DNA of 64,000 bases from DATKJS01 sp050015275 (GTDB taxonomy: Bacteria; Acidobacteriota; Aminicenantia; Aminicenantales; Saccharicenantaceae). Where the stretch lies: the NCBI GenBank assembly GCA_050015275.1, contig JBEKBS010000009.1, positions 1 through 64,000 of the forward strand, given 5' to 3'. Under the pieces are notes generated by a model. The model made no database searches. It was not told the origin of the DNA and worked only from the letters and a program-made list of their open reading frames with translations. The position numbers and the translations under genes were made by a program. Shown piece by piece: positions 8,884-16,813 of this stretch (within the stretch, counting starts at the first letter, position 1; every line of letters begins with the position of its first letter).

Positions 8884-9900
8884 ATGAAAAAGACGGTCCT
8901 TATCCTCGCCGTCGTCGTTTTGGCGGCCGTGGTCGTCGTCGTTAAAGTGACACGTACGAACGTGGGGGTCGAGCCCGTCTGCTGGTATGGCATGATGCCC
9001 CATCCCTACGTCAGCGAAGTCCGGAGCGGCGTCGAGCGGTTTGAACGGGAGACCGGCACCCGGGCGGCCAAGGTCGTCGGCCAGCAGTGGACCCAGGACA
9101 ACGAGAATGTCAACGTCGAGGCCCTGTCCACCAAGGGATACAAGGCCTTCAGCGTCTATCCCGGGGACCCCGCCGGCGCCAATGCCCTTTTCGCCCAATT
9201 GAAAAGCCGCGGCCAGCTCGTGGTGGCCTATGGGGCGGAACCGGACCTGCCCACGCCCGTTCCCTTCACCGTGGCCACGGATATCAAGGCGGCGGCCATG
9301 ACGGCCGCGGAGAAGCTCATCGGACTCATGGACGGCCGGGGCCGGATTCTCAATGTCCTCGAGATGGTCACGGACATCAACACCAAGAAGCGCGACGAGG
9401 GCATCCGAGAGGTCGTGGCCCGGCATCCCGGCGTGGAAATCGTCCAGACGATTTCGGACATGACCCAGGTCAGCGAAGCCGTCACCAAGCTCCAGAGCGC
9501 CCTCGCGGCCCGGATGGACGAGATCGACGGCATCATCACCACGGGCTACAACCCGACCATCGCCGCCGCGTCCGTTTTGACCGAATGGCACCGCGACCCC
9601 CGGCACAAGCGGATCCGCTTCATCGGGATCGACACCGGCCCGACCGTGCTCCAGGCGATCCGCGACGGCTTCATCGACGCCACGATCGCCCAGAACCCGC
9701 CCGGACACGGTTACCTTTCGGCCCGATTGCTCGGGCTGATGCTCGACGGGTGGACGCCCAAAGCCCCCTACCAGTTCATCAACGCGGGAATCGTCATCGT
9801 CACGAAGGACAATATCGACACGTACGCCACCGAGGTCCGGAAGATCACCGACGGGATCGCCGCAGAGCTCCGGACGAAGTATCTCCAACCGCCGAAATAG
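8884..9900 (+). CDS. Sugar ABC transporter substrate-binding protein (RhaS/RbsB-like)
   Basis: This 338-residue periplasmic-binding-protein type 1 begins with an N-terminal membrane segment (KKTVLILAVVVLAAVVVVV) and no clear lipobox, so it may be anchored or exported. The ATG at 8884 has GGGAGGA upstream. The mature part shows the usual two-lobed pattern (GMMPHPYVSEVRSGVERF, GYKAFSVYPGDPAGANALF, IDGIITTGYNPTIAAASVL, FIGIDTGPTVLQAIRDG). It most resembles binding proteins for rhamnose, ribose or autoinducer-2 type sugars. It starts a three-gene importer with the ATPase 15 bases downstream. Confidence 0.85.
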   Translation: MKKTVLILAVVVLAAVVVVVKVTRTNVGVEPVCWYGMMPHPYVSEVRSGVERFERETGTRAAKVVGQQWTQDNENVNVEALSTKGYKAFSVYPGDPAGANALFAQLKSRGQLVVAYGAEPDLPTPVPFTVATDIKAAAMTAAEKLIGLMDGRGRILNVLEMVTDINTKKRDEGIREVVARHPGVEIVQTISDMTQVSEAVTKLQSALAARMDEIDGIITTGYNPTIAAASVLTEWHRDPRHKRIRFIGIDTGPTVLQAIRDGFIDATIAQNPPGHGYLSARLLGLMLDGWTPKAPYQFINAGIVIVTKDNIDTYATEVRKITDGIAAELRTKYLQPPK

Positions 9901-9915
9901 GAGCGCCGCCGATCC

Positions 9916-11424
9916 ATGCTCGAACTCAGGGGCATCCGCAAGCGCTTCCCGGGCGTCCAGGCGCTCGACGGCGTCAGCCTGCGGTTCGAGCCCAGAGAGA
10001 TCCACGCCGTCGTCGGGGAGAACGGTGCCGGGAAGAGCACCCTCATCAAGGTCGTCACCGGCATCGAGCAGCCCGACGAGGGCGAAGTTCTTTATGACGG
10101 GGAGCGCCTCTGCTTTCGCGACTACCGCGACAGCCTGGCCCGCGGCATCGACGTCGTCAGCCAGGAGATCCAGATCATCCCCGAAAGCACCGTCGCCGAG
10201 AACATCATGCTCGACAAGCTCGTGACGGTCGGCCGGACAGGGATCATCGATTGGAAGGCCGTCGAAAGCGTCGCCCGGAGATACCTCGACCTGGTCGGGC
10301 TGGCCCTCCCCCCGGACGCCGTGATCAAGAACCTGAGCGCCGCCCACAAGCAGCTCGTTCAGATCGCCAAGGCGCTGGCCGCCGACGCGCGCGTCCTTTT
10401 TCTCGACGAGCCGACGAGCTCGCTGACCGAACACGAGGCGGGCAACCTGTTCCATATCCTCAGGGACCTCCGGGGCCGGGGCGTCACGATCATCTTCGTT
10501 TCCCACAAGGTCGAGGAAGTGTTCGCCTTGTGCGATGCGGTCAGCGTGCTCCGTGACGGCCGCCACGTCGGCACGCGGAGGATCGCCGGCCTCGAACCGG
10601 GGGAACTCGTCCGGATGATGATCGGACGGGAGATCGTGGAGGCCCATCTGGGCCCGCTCGACGTCAACCGGGACCGCGAGATGCTGCGGGCCGAGAACGT
10701 GGTTCGCGAGGGTAAGGTCGATAATGTCAACTTCACCCTTTACGAAGGAGAGATCCTCGGCTTCTACGGTCTGGTCGGGGCGGGCCGCACCGAATTGGCC
10801 CGCGTCCTGATCGGCGAGGACCGGCTTGACCGCGGCGCAGTCTATGTCCGGGGGGAGAAGGCCTGCATCCAGAGCGTTGCGGACAGCCTGGAGCGCTACC
10901 GCATCGGCTACGTCACGGAGAACCGCAAGGAGGAGGGGCTGCTTCTCCAGTCCCCCGTCACGACCAACGTCACGATCACCGTCTGGCCCCGTCTTCGCAG
11001 CCGGCTGACCCGGGCCATCAGCCGGGCCGGGGAGTTGGCATTGACGCGACGCATGATCCGGGCCCTGGACATCCGGACGACCGGGCCCTACCAGAAGACC
11101 GAGGACCTGAGCGGCGGCAACCAGCAGAAGATCTGCATTTCGAAGTGGCTGGCCGCCGATTGCGACATCCTGATCATCGACGAGCCGACGGTCGGGGTGG
11201 ACATCGGGGCCAAGGAGCAGATCCACCAGCTCATCTGGGACCTGGCGAAGAACGGGCGGAAGGCGGTCATCCTCATCTCCTCGGACATGGCGGAGGTCAT
11301 CAAGGTCGCCAGCCGGATCCTCGTCTTCAGGGACCGCCGTGTCGTCGGCGAGATCACGGGCGTGGACGAGGAGACCAAGACCTACGGGCAGGTCAGTGCG
11401 GCCATCGGCCGGTATTTGCAGTGA
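9916..11424 (+). CDS. Sugar ABC transporter ATPase, duplicated (RbsA/RhaT-type)
   Basis: The 502-residue protein has two tandem ABC domains, as in carbohydrate importers of the RbsA class. Domain 1 has Walker A GENGAGKST (residues ~34-42), a variant signature LSAAHKQL and Walker B VLFLDEPTSS. Domain 2 has a degenerate Walker A (GLVGAGRTE), a canonical signature LSGGNQQK and ILIIDEPTVGVD. The second site is usually catalytically weak in this class. The gene is between the binding protein and the permease, with short gaps. Confidence 0.92.
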   Translation: MLELRGIRKRFPGVQALDGVSLRFEPREIHAVVGENGAGKSTLIKVVTGIEQPDEGEVLYDGERLCFRDYRDSLARGIDVVSQEIQIIPESTVAENIMLDKLVTVGRTGIIDWKAVESVARRYLDLVGLALPPDAVIKNLSAAHKQLVQIAKALAADARVLFLDEPTSSLTEHEAGNLFHILRDLRGRGVTIIFVSHKVEEVFALCDAVSVLRDGRHVGTRRIAGLEPGELVRMMIGREIVEAHLGPLDVNRDREMLRAENVVREGKVDNVNFTLYEGEILGFYGLVGAGRTELARVLIGEDRLDRGAVYVRGEKACIQSVADSLERYRIGYVTENRKEEGLLLQSPVTTNVTITVWPRLRSRLTRAISRAGELALTRRMIRALDIRTTGPYQKTEDLSGGNQQKICISKWLAADCDILIIDEPTVGVDIGAKEQIHQLIWDLAKNGRKAVILISSDMAEVIKVASRILVFRDRRVVGEITGVDEETKTYGQVSAAIGRYLQ

Positions 11425-11438
11425 GGAAGGACACGATC

Positions 11439-12446
11439 ATGGCAACGAAGACCACAGCGGAGAAGGACGGGGCGAAAACCGGGGCGGGGTTCGACCGGCG
11501 GGAAAGGATAAGCGGCCGGACCCTCGGGCTGGTCATCTCGACCGTCGTCCTCTTCGCGATCCTGGCGCTTCGTTCCCAAAGCTTCCTCAGCAGCTACACC
11601 ATGTTCGTTATTTCGCGCCAGATGGCGTTCTATGTCCTGATCGCTCTGTCGCAGGCCTTTTGCCTTGTCGTGGGCCAGATGAGCCTGGCGGTCGGAGCGA
11701 TCGGCAGCATCGCCACCGTTGTCCTCGGCCTGGGACTCGATACCTGGGGCCTCCCGGCAGGCCTGGCCGTGGCCCTGGCCCTGGGCGTCGGCGTTCTGGC
11801 TGGCTGGCTCAACGGCCTGATCATCACCCGCCTCAGGATCGATTCGTTCATCGTCACGCTGTCCATGATGTTCATCTTCATGGGTTTGCGCTCTGGCATC
11901 TCGGGCGGATCGCCCTACAAGGTCTCAGAGTCATTTAGCGTCATCGGCCAGAAAAGCCTCTGGGGGGTCCCGTTCGTTTTCATTCTCGTGGTCCTTCTGC
12001 TGGGGCTTATCGGATTCATGTACAGGAACACGGTCTTCGGCCGCCGGATGCTGGCCACGGGCGGCAACGCGGCCGCGGCCCGGCTGTCCGGGATCCATAC
12101 CGACCGTATGGTCATCTCGGCCCACGTCCTGTCCGGGGCGTTCGCGGCGCTGGCGGCCGTCCTGTGGGCGTCCAAGCTCGGCTCGGCCGCCCCCGAAACC
12201 GGCGACGATTGGCTGATCATCTCGTTCGCCGTAGCCATCATCGGCGGGACAGGGCTCAACGGCGGGATCATCTCCGCGCTCGGGATCTTCATGGGGTCGT
12301 CCATTTTCATGCTCATCAAACACGGGCTGGTCGAGGTCAAGGCGAACCCCTATTACGCCAACTCGTTTCTCGGCCTGCTCATCCTGCTGGCGATCGTCGT
12401 CGACCGGGTCCGGGAAATTTATAGCGGCAAACAGAAAGGGAGATGA
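11439..12446 (+). CDS. Sugar ABC transporter permease (BPD_transp_2)
   Basis: This 335-residue integral membrane protein has about eight to ten hydrophobic helices. The ATG at 11439 lies 14 bases after the ATPase stop and is preceded by GAGGAAGG. Family landmarks include ALSQAFCLVVGQMSLAVGAIGS near the start, the loop GRRMLATGGNAAAARLSGI and the late GGTGLNGGIISALGIFMGS. Only one permease gene is present, so it probably forms a homodimer. Its stop overlaps the start of the next hydrolase gene by four bases (ATGA), indicating that importer and hydrolase share a transcript. Confidence 0.9.
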   Translation: MATKTTAEKDGAKTGAGFDRRERISGRTLGLVISTVVLFAILALRSQSFLSSYTMFVISRQMAFYVLIALSQAFCLVVGQMSLAVGAIGSIATVVLGLGLDTWGLPAGLAVALALGVGVLAGWLNGLIITRLRIDSFIVTLSMMFIFMGLRSGISGGSPYKVSESFSVIGQKSLWGVPFVFILVVLLLGLIGFMYRNTVFGRRMLATGGNAAAARLSGIHTDRMVISAHVLSGAFAALAAVLWASKLGSAAPETGDDWLIISFAVAIIGGTGLNGGIISALGIFMGSSIFMLIKHGLVEVKANPYYANSFLGLLILLAIVVDRVREIYSGKQKGR

Positions 12447-14947
12447 GTCTCATGAACAAACCGTCCGTGAAAAAAGCGATCTACGGCGCTGCGGCACTCC
12501 TCATCATCTTTTCGGCCTTCAGCCCGGCGGCCGGTTCCGCGCGCCGTGCCACCGATCCTTCGGATCCCCCAGCTCAGGCCTCAACGAAACTGCCTGTCCC
12601 CGAGCGCGGATTCATCAGCTCCGAGCCCGGCCTGACCTGGGAGCAGGGCCTTCTCAGCGGTAATGGGACCATCGGGGCGAGCGTCCTGGGCCGGCCGTTG
12701 GACGAGATCGTCGTCTTCAGTCACAAGCATCTGTTCATGCCCGAGCGCGCCCCACTCCTGCCGCCGGCCACCGCCACTCGGCTGTTCGAGATCCGCCGCC
12801 TCATCGACCGCGGGCTTTACGCGCAGGCGGGGCAACTGGCGGAAGATGTCGCCGAACAGAAGGGATTCCTCTATCCCGACCCGCTCATGCCCGCTTTTGA
12901 CCTCAGGGTCAAGATGGCCGCGGAAGGCGCCGTCACGGAATATCTGCGCTCGACGAATTTTGAGACGGGCGAGACGGCCGTTCACTGGTCCGATAACCGG
13001 GGGGTGTTCGAGCGCCGGCTTTTCGTCTCGCGCGCCGATGGGATCGCCCTGATGCAGATCATCGGGCCCGGCCCGGGCCGGGTGAACTGCCGGCTGGAGC
13101 TCACGCCCCGGGAGCCCAAGAACGAGAGGTTCAGGGCGAACGTCACCAACCTGGCCATGACCACCGATGCGTCCACCCTGACGTATCGCAACGGCTTCAC
13201 CCACGCGTATCCCGGAAGCATCCAGGCGTTGGAAGGTGTCGCGCGGGTCATTGCCAAGAACGGCACGACGACGACGGACGGACCGGCCTTGGTGGTCACG
13301 GGCGCGGACGAAGTGCTTGTTTTCGTCGATATCAGGGTGCTCGACGACTTCGATAAATCCATGATCGAAGCGACGAAACGGGCCCTGGCCGGCCTGCCCC
13401 CGGTTTATAGCGAGCTTCTGCGGAGACACGAGAAAATCCACGGGGAGATGTTCCGGCGCATGCGGCTCGACCTGGGTGGCGGCCCGGACCGCGGCCTGAC
13501 GTCGGAGCAGTTGCTGGCCAAGTCGACCGACGCCGAGCCCTCGAGGGCGCTCCTGGAAAAGGTCTTCGATGCCGGCCGCTACAATATCATCTCCAGCACG
13601 GGCGATCTGCCGCCGACCCTCCAGGGCGTCTGGGCCGGGACCTACGACCCGCCCTGGTCCAGTGATTTCACCCACAACGGGAACGTCCCCTCGGCCCTGG
13701 CCAGCATGCTCATGGGGAACACGCCCGAACTCCTTCTGGCCTATACATCCTATATGGAGGGACTGGTCCCGTATCTCGAGGTCAACGCGAAGATGATCTT
13801 CGGGGCTCGGGGGATCGCTCTGCCGTCACGGTCGACCACGAACGGCTACAATAACGCGTTCGAAGCGGATTTCCCCGGACAGTTCTGGGTCGCCGGCGCC
13901 CCCTGGGCGGCCCATTTTTTTTATGACTATTGGCTCTACACGGGCGACCGGAAGTTCCTGGCTGAACATGCCCTGCCTTTCATGGAAAAGGCGGCCCTCT
14001 TCTTCGAAGATTATCTTTACGAAGGCCCGGACAGGAAATACGTGTTCAGCCCGACCCAGTCGCCCGAGAACTCGCCCAGCAACACCGGGTCCCAGACGAC
14101 GTTCAACGCCACGATGGACGTGGCGGCGGCCAAGGAACTTCTCCGGAATACGGTGGCCGCCTCCCGGGAACTGAACGTCAACAAGGACAAGATCCCCGTC
14201 TGGGAGAAGATGCTGGCCAAGATGCCGGAGTACCTGATCAACGAGGACGGCGCGGTCCGGGAATGGCTGACTCCCAAGCTCGCGGACAATTACGATCACA
14301 GACACAATTCCCAACTTTATGCCCTGTTTGACGGGATGCCGGATGAGATCGCCAAGAACCCGGAGCTCAGGGCCGCTTTCAAGCGGGCCATCGAGCTCAA
14401 GCTCGAGCGCTACTGGGGCCATTGGCAGAAACAGGGGGGCTTCATGTCCTTCGGCCTGGTCCAGCTCGGGCAGGCCTCGGCCAGCCTGGGAGAAGCGGAC
14501 CTGGCCTATCGTTGCCTGGTGCCGCTCCTCAACCGCTATTGGCTGCATAATCTGGCGTCCATGCACAATGCCAAGGAGCTCTTCAACACGGACATCAGCG
14601 GGGGTCTGCCGGCTGTCCTCATCAAGATGCTCGTGGCCTCGGATCCCGGCGTCGTCCGTCTCTTCCCAGCGCTTCCCTCGGCCTGGCCGTCGGGGACGAT
14701 CGAAGGGGTCCTTTGCCGCGGCCAGATCGAGATCACGCGCCTGTCGTGGGACGGCGGAAAGATCCAAGCCGCGTTCAAGACGGCCAGGGCCCAGGACATC
14801 TCGCTCTATGCGCCGGGGAAGATCGAGAGCATTGCCGTGAAGACCGGCAAGGCGGCCATCCAGAACCTGAATGACGCAAGGGCACGCAAGCTGTCGCTGC
14901 CGGCGGGTCAGGAGGTTTTGGTCGAACTCGAGATCGGCGGGCGCTGA
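12443..14947 (+). CDS. Divergent GH95-like glycoside hydrolase, secreted
   Basis: This 834-residue protein has a signal peptide in residues 1-34. The GH95 architecture is visible (LLSGNGTIGASVLGRP, LQGVWAGTYDPPWSSDF, an (alpha/alpha)6 barrel and a C-terminal beta domain). The barrel's hallmark block is altered: canonical NxNLxMNYWPA is replaced by HNGNVPSALASML. The N-x-N pair survives (N412 and N414), as do the proposed acid E542 (PTQSPENS) and D717 (FNTDISGG, in place of IDGNFGG). Catalysis by the GH95 mechanism is therefore possible while the sugar pocket is probably different. It overlaps the permease stop, so its product may feed that importer. Confidence 0.75.
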   Translation: MSLMNKPSVKKAIYGAAALLIIFSAFSPAAGSARRATDPSDPPAQASTKLPVPERGFISSEPGLTWEQGLLSGNGTIGASVLGRPLDEIVVFSHKHLFMPERAPLLPPATATRLFEIRRLIDRGLYAQAGQLAEDVAEQKGFLYPDPLMPAFDLRVKMAAEGAVTEYLRSTNFETGETAVHWSDNRGVFERRLFVSRADGIALMQIIGPGPGRVNCRLELTPREPKNERFRANVTNLAMTTDASTLTYRNGFTHAYPGSIQALEGVARVIAKNGTTTTDGPALVVTGADEVLVFVDIRVLDDFDKSMIEATKRALAGLPPVYSELLRRHEKIHGEMFRRMRLDLGGGPDRGLTSEQLLAKSTDAEPSRALLEKVFDAGRYNIISSTGDLPPTLQGVWAGTYDPPWSSDFTHNGNVPSALASMLMGNTPELLLAYTSYMEGLVPYLEVNAKMIFGARGIALPSRSTTNGYNNAFEADFPGQFWVAGAPWAAHFFYDYWLYTGDRKFLAEHALPFMEKAALFFEDYLYEGPDRKYVFSPTQSPENSPSNTGSQTTFNATMDVAAAKELLRNTVAASRELNVNKDKIPVWEKMLAKMPEYLINEDGAVREWLTPKLADNYDHRHNSQLYALFDGMPDEIAKNPELRAAFKRAIELKLERYWGHWQKQGGFMSFGLVQLGQASASLGEADLAYRCLVPLLNRYWLHNLASMHNAKELFNTDISGGLPAVLIKMLVASDPGVVRLFPALPSAWPSGTIEGVLCRGQIEITRLSWDGGKIQAAFKTARAQDISLYAPGKIESIAVKTGKAAIQNLNDARARKLSLPAGQEVLVELEIGGR

Positions 14948-14954
14948 CCATGCC

Positions 14955-14979
14955 CGGGGCCGCCGACGTTCTGGCCCCG
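14955..14979 (+). other. Intercistronic GC-rich hairpin
   Basis: CGGGGCC (14955-14961) pairs with GGCCCCG (14973-14979) across an 11-base loop, directly after the divergent GH95-like gene. There is no T-run behind it, so it is more likely an mRNA-processing or stability element than a full terminator. Confidence 0.35.
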
Positions 14980-15040
14980 CAGAGCAGGTCGTGCTGGCAT
15001 GATTTCTTGTGGTGATAAAAAACGTCGCCGAGGAGACATG

Positions 15041-16813
15041 ATGAAACGCTTCCTGATTTCGTTTGTTCCCGGCCTGATCATTTTCGCTCTCGCCGGATGC
15101 TCGCGGGGGGTCACCGAGAGGACCGTCGCCTACACGTCCCGGCCGTGGCCGCCGCGGGTTTGGAAATCCGAAGCGCCCCCCGGCTGTCCCTTCGAACCCT
15201 CCCGGGACATCCGGGGTATCGCCTTCACCCACAAATCAGCGACGTACACGGATGCCGATACTTGGTATCCGTCCTGGGCCTCCGACGGCAACATGTATAG
15301 CGGCTGGACGGACGGTGAGATCGGCGAGGAGTCCTGCCATTCGAGCGGCGGGGCGAAGGCTCGCACGGGCAACGCCAAGATCGCCGGCGACGATCCCTTG
15401 AATCTGACGGTTACCTCTCTCGGGTCAGAACCGGCCTCGGCCCTGCCGTACGGCGGACGCTATCCCAGCGCCAACCTCGTGCACAACGGGGTCTGGTATT
15501 ACGGGACGTACTGCGTCGACTTCGACCTGTCCAAACCTGAATACCGGGACCTCTACAGTTGGGCCATCTGCGGCCCGGTGCCGGGATTCCGGATCTCGTT
15601 GGACTACGGGAAGACCTGGATCCCGAGCCCGCTTTCGCCCGAAAAGCCACTCTTCCCGGAATCGGGGAAGGACGGGCGTCAGGTCAAGATGGGGACGCCC
15701 CATTTCGTGGACTTCGGATGCAACCTGGAGCATTCCCCGGACGGGAAGGCCTACCTCGTCGGCCACGGCGCCCTAGACGTGGACCCCACGCCGCGCATCG
15801 CCGGGAACAGCTGGATCGCAGGCGACGCGGTCTACCTCGCGCGCGTAACTCCCAGCCCGAAAAACATCAACGATGTCAGGACTTACGAATTTTTCGCCGG
15901 CCGGGGGACTGACGGGCGTCCCGTCTGGTCCCGGAATTTCACGGACATCCGGCCGCTCCTGACCTGGGACGACCACATGGGCTGCGCGACGATAACCTAT
16001 GATGCCCCGCTCCGCAAATATCTGATGTGCGTCACCGACGGTTGGCCGGGCGTCGAGGACATGAACTCATACATCCTGGAAGCGGACGAGATCACAGGAC
16101 CCTACAGGATGGTCACATACATGAACAAGTTCGGCCGGCAGGGCTACTTCCTGCACTTCCCGTCGAAGTTCATCAGCGCCGACGGCCGGACAGCGTGGCT
16201 ATCCTACTCCGCGAACTTCCACAAAGCCTACTTCGGCAACCGGACGGCGGCCGATCCGATGGGCAGCCGCTACGCCTGGACTCTTCAGGAGGTCAAACTC
16301 CTGGGCGGGACCGGGGAAATGTCCGGCCCGACGGAGAGCGATATGCCGCCGCTGGATCCGCTCAAGAACGAGAATAATATCGCCCTTCGCGCCAGGGTCA
16401 ACGTCTCGTCGGTCCACAAGAAAAACAAGCCTTTCACTGAGCTGATGGAATATTTTGGCGAGGGGGCCGTAGACGGGATCGTCGACCTGAACACCGGGAT
16501 CAACGCGCACGAATGGGTGAGCGGCGGCGAGCGGGAGACGGCCATGATCCGCCTCAGCTGGGATTCGCCGCAGACGGTGCGACGGGTCTGGCTTTTCGAC
16601 CGTCCGGATCCGACCGACCACATCACCTCGGGCATGCTGCTTTTCAGCGACGGGAGCACCATCCGCGTGGGTGAGCTTCCGAACGACGCGAGATCCTGCA
16701 AGGAGCTGAGCTTCCCGCCCAAGTCCGTCACCTGGGTCGTGTTCGTCGTCGATTCGGTTTCTAGAGAAACGGCCAACGTTGGCCTTGCCGAGATGGCGGT
16801 CTTCAGGGACTGA
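15041..16813 (+). CDS. Lipoprotein with sialidase-like beta-propeller and discoidin-like tail
   Basis: The 590-residue protein has a lipobox (FALAGC), so it should be lipid-anchored. Of adjacent ATGs at 15038 and 15041, the second has the better spacing to GAGGAG. Residues ~50-430 look like a five- or six-bladed propeller as in GH33/GH43-type folds (TYTDADTWYPSWASDGNMYS, VHNGVWYYGTY, HFVDFGCNLEHSPDGKAYLVGHGA, KYLMCVTDGWP). Residues ~450-590 resemble an F5/8 type C (discoidin) carbohydrate-binding domain. A paralogue lies at 51026-52387 without the tail. No characterised family is recognised with certainty; an exo-acting hydrolase is possible. It overlaps the next gene by one base. Confidence 0.7.
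   Translation: MKRFLISFVPGLIIFALAGCSRGVTERTVAYTSRPWPPRVWKSEAPPGCPFEPSRDIRGIAFTHKSATYTDADTWYPSWASDGNMYSGWTDGEIGEESCHSSGGAKARTGNAKIAGDDPLNLTVTSLGSEPASALPYGGRYPSANLVHNGVWYYGTYCVDFDLSKPEYRDLYSWAICGPVPGFRISLDYGKTWIPSPLSPEKPLFPESGKDGRQVKMGTPHFVDFGCNLEHSPDGKAYLVGHGALDVDPTPRIAGNSWIAGDAVYLARVTPSPKNINDVRTYEFFAGRGTDGRPVWSRNFTDIRPLLTWDDHMGCATITYDAPLRKYLMCVTDGWPGVEDMNSYILEADEITGPYRMVTYMNKFGRQGYFLHFPSKFISADGRTAWLSYSANFHKAYFGNRTAADPMGSRYAWTLQEVKLLGGTGEMSGPTESDMPPLDPLKNENNIALRARVNVSSVHKKNKPFTELMEYFGEGAVDGIVDLNTGINAHEWVSGGERETAMIRLSWDSPQTVRRVWLFDRPDPTDHITSGMLLFSDGSTIRVGELPNDARSCKELSFPPKSVTWVVFVVDSVSRETANVGLAEMAVFRD

Noticed and set aside
8794..11226. Long open frame on the minus strand opposite the sugar ABC operon
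   Set aside because: It mirrors the well-supported ABC genes. In high-GC DNA the antisense frame stays open by codon bias, and its protein is Asp/Gly/Ala-rich without any family.
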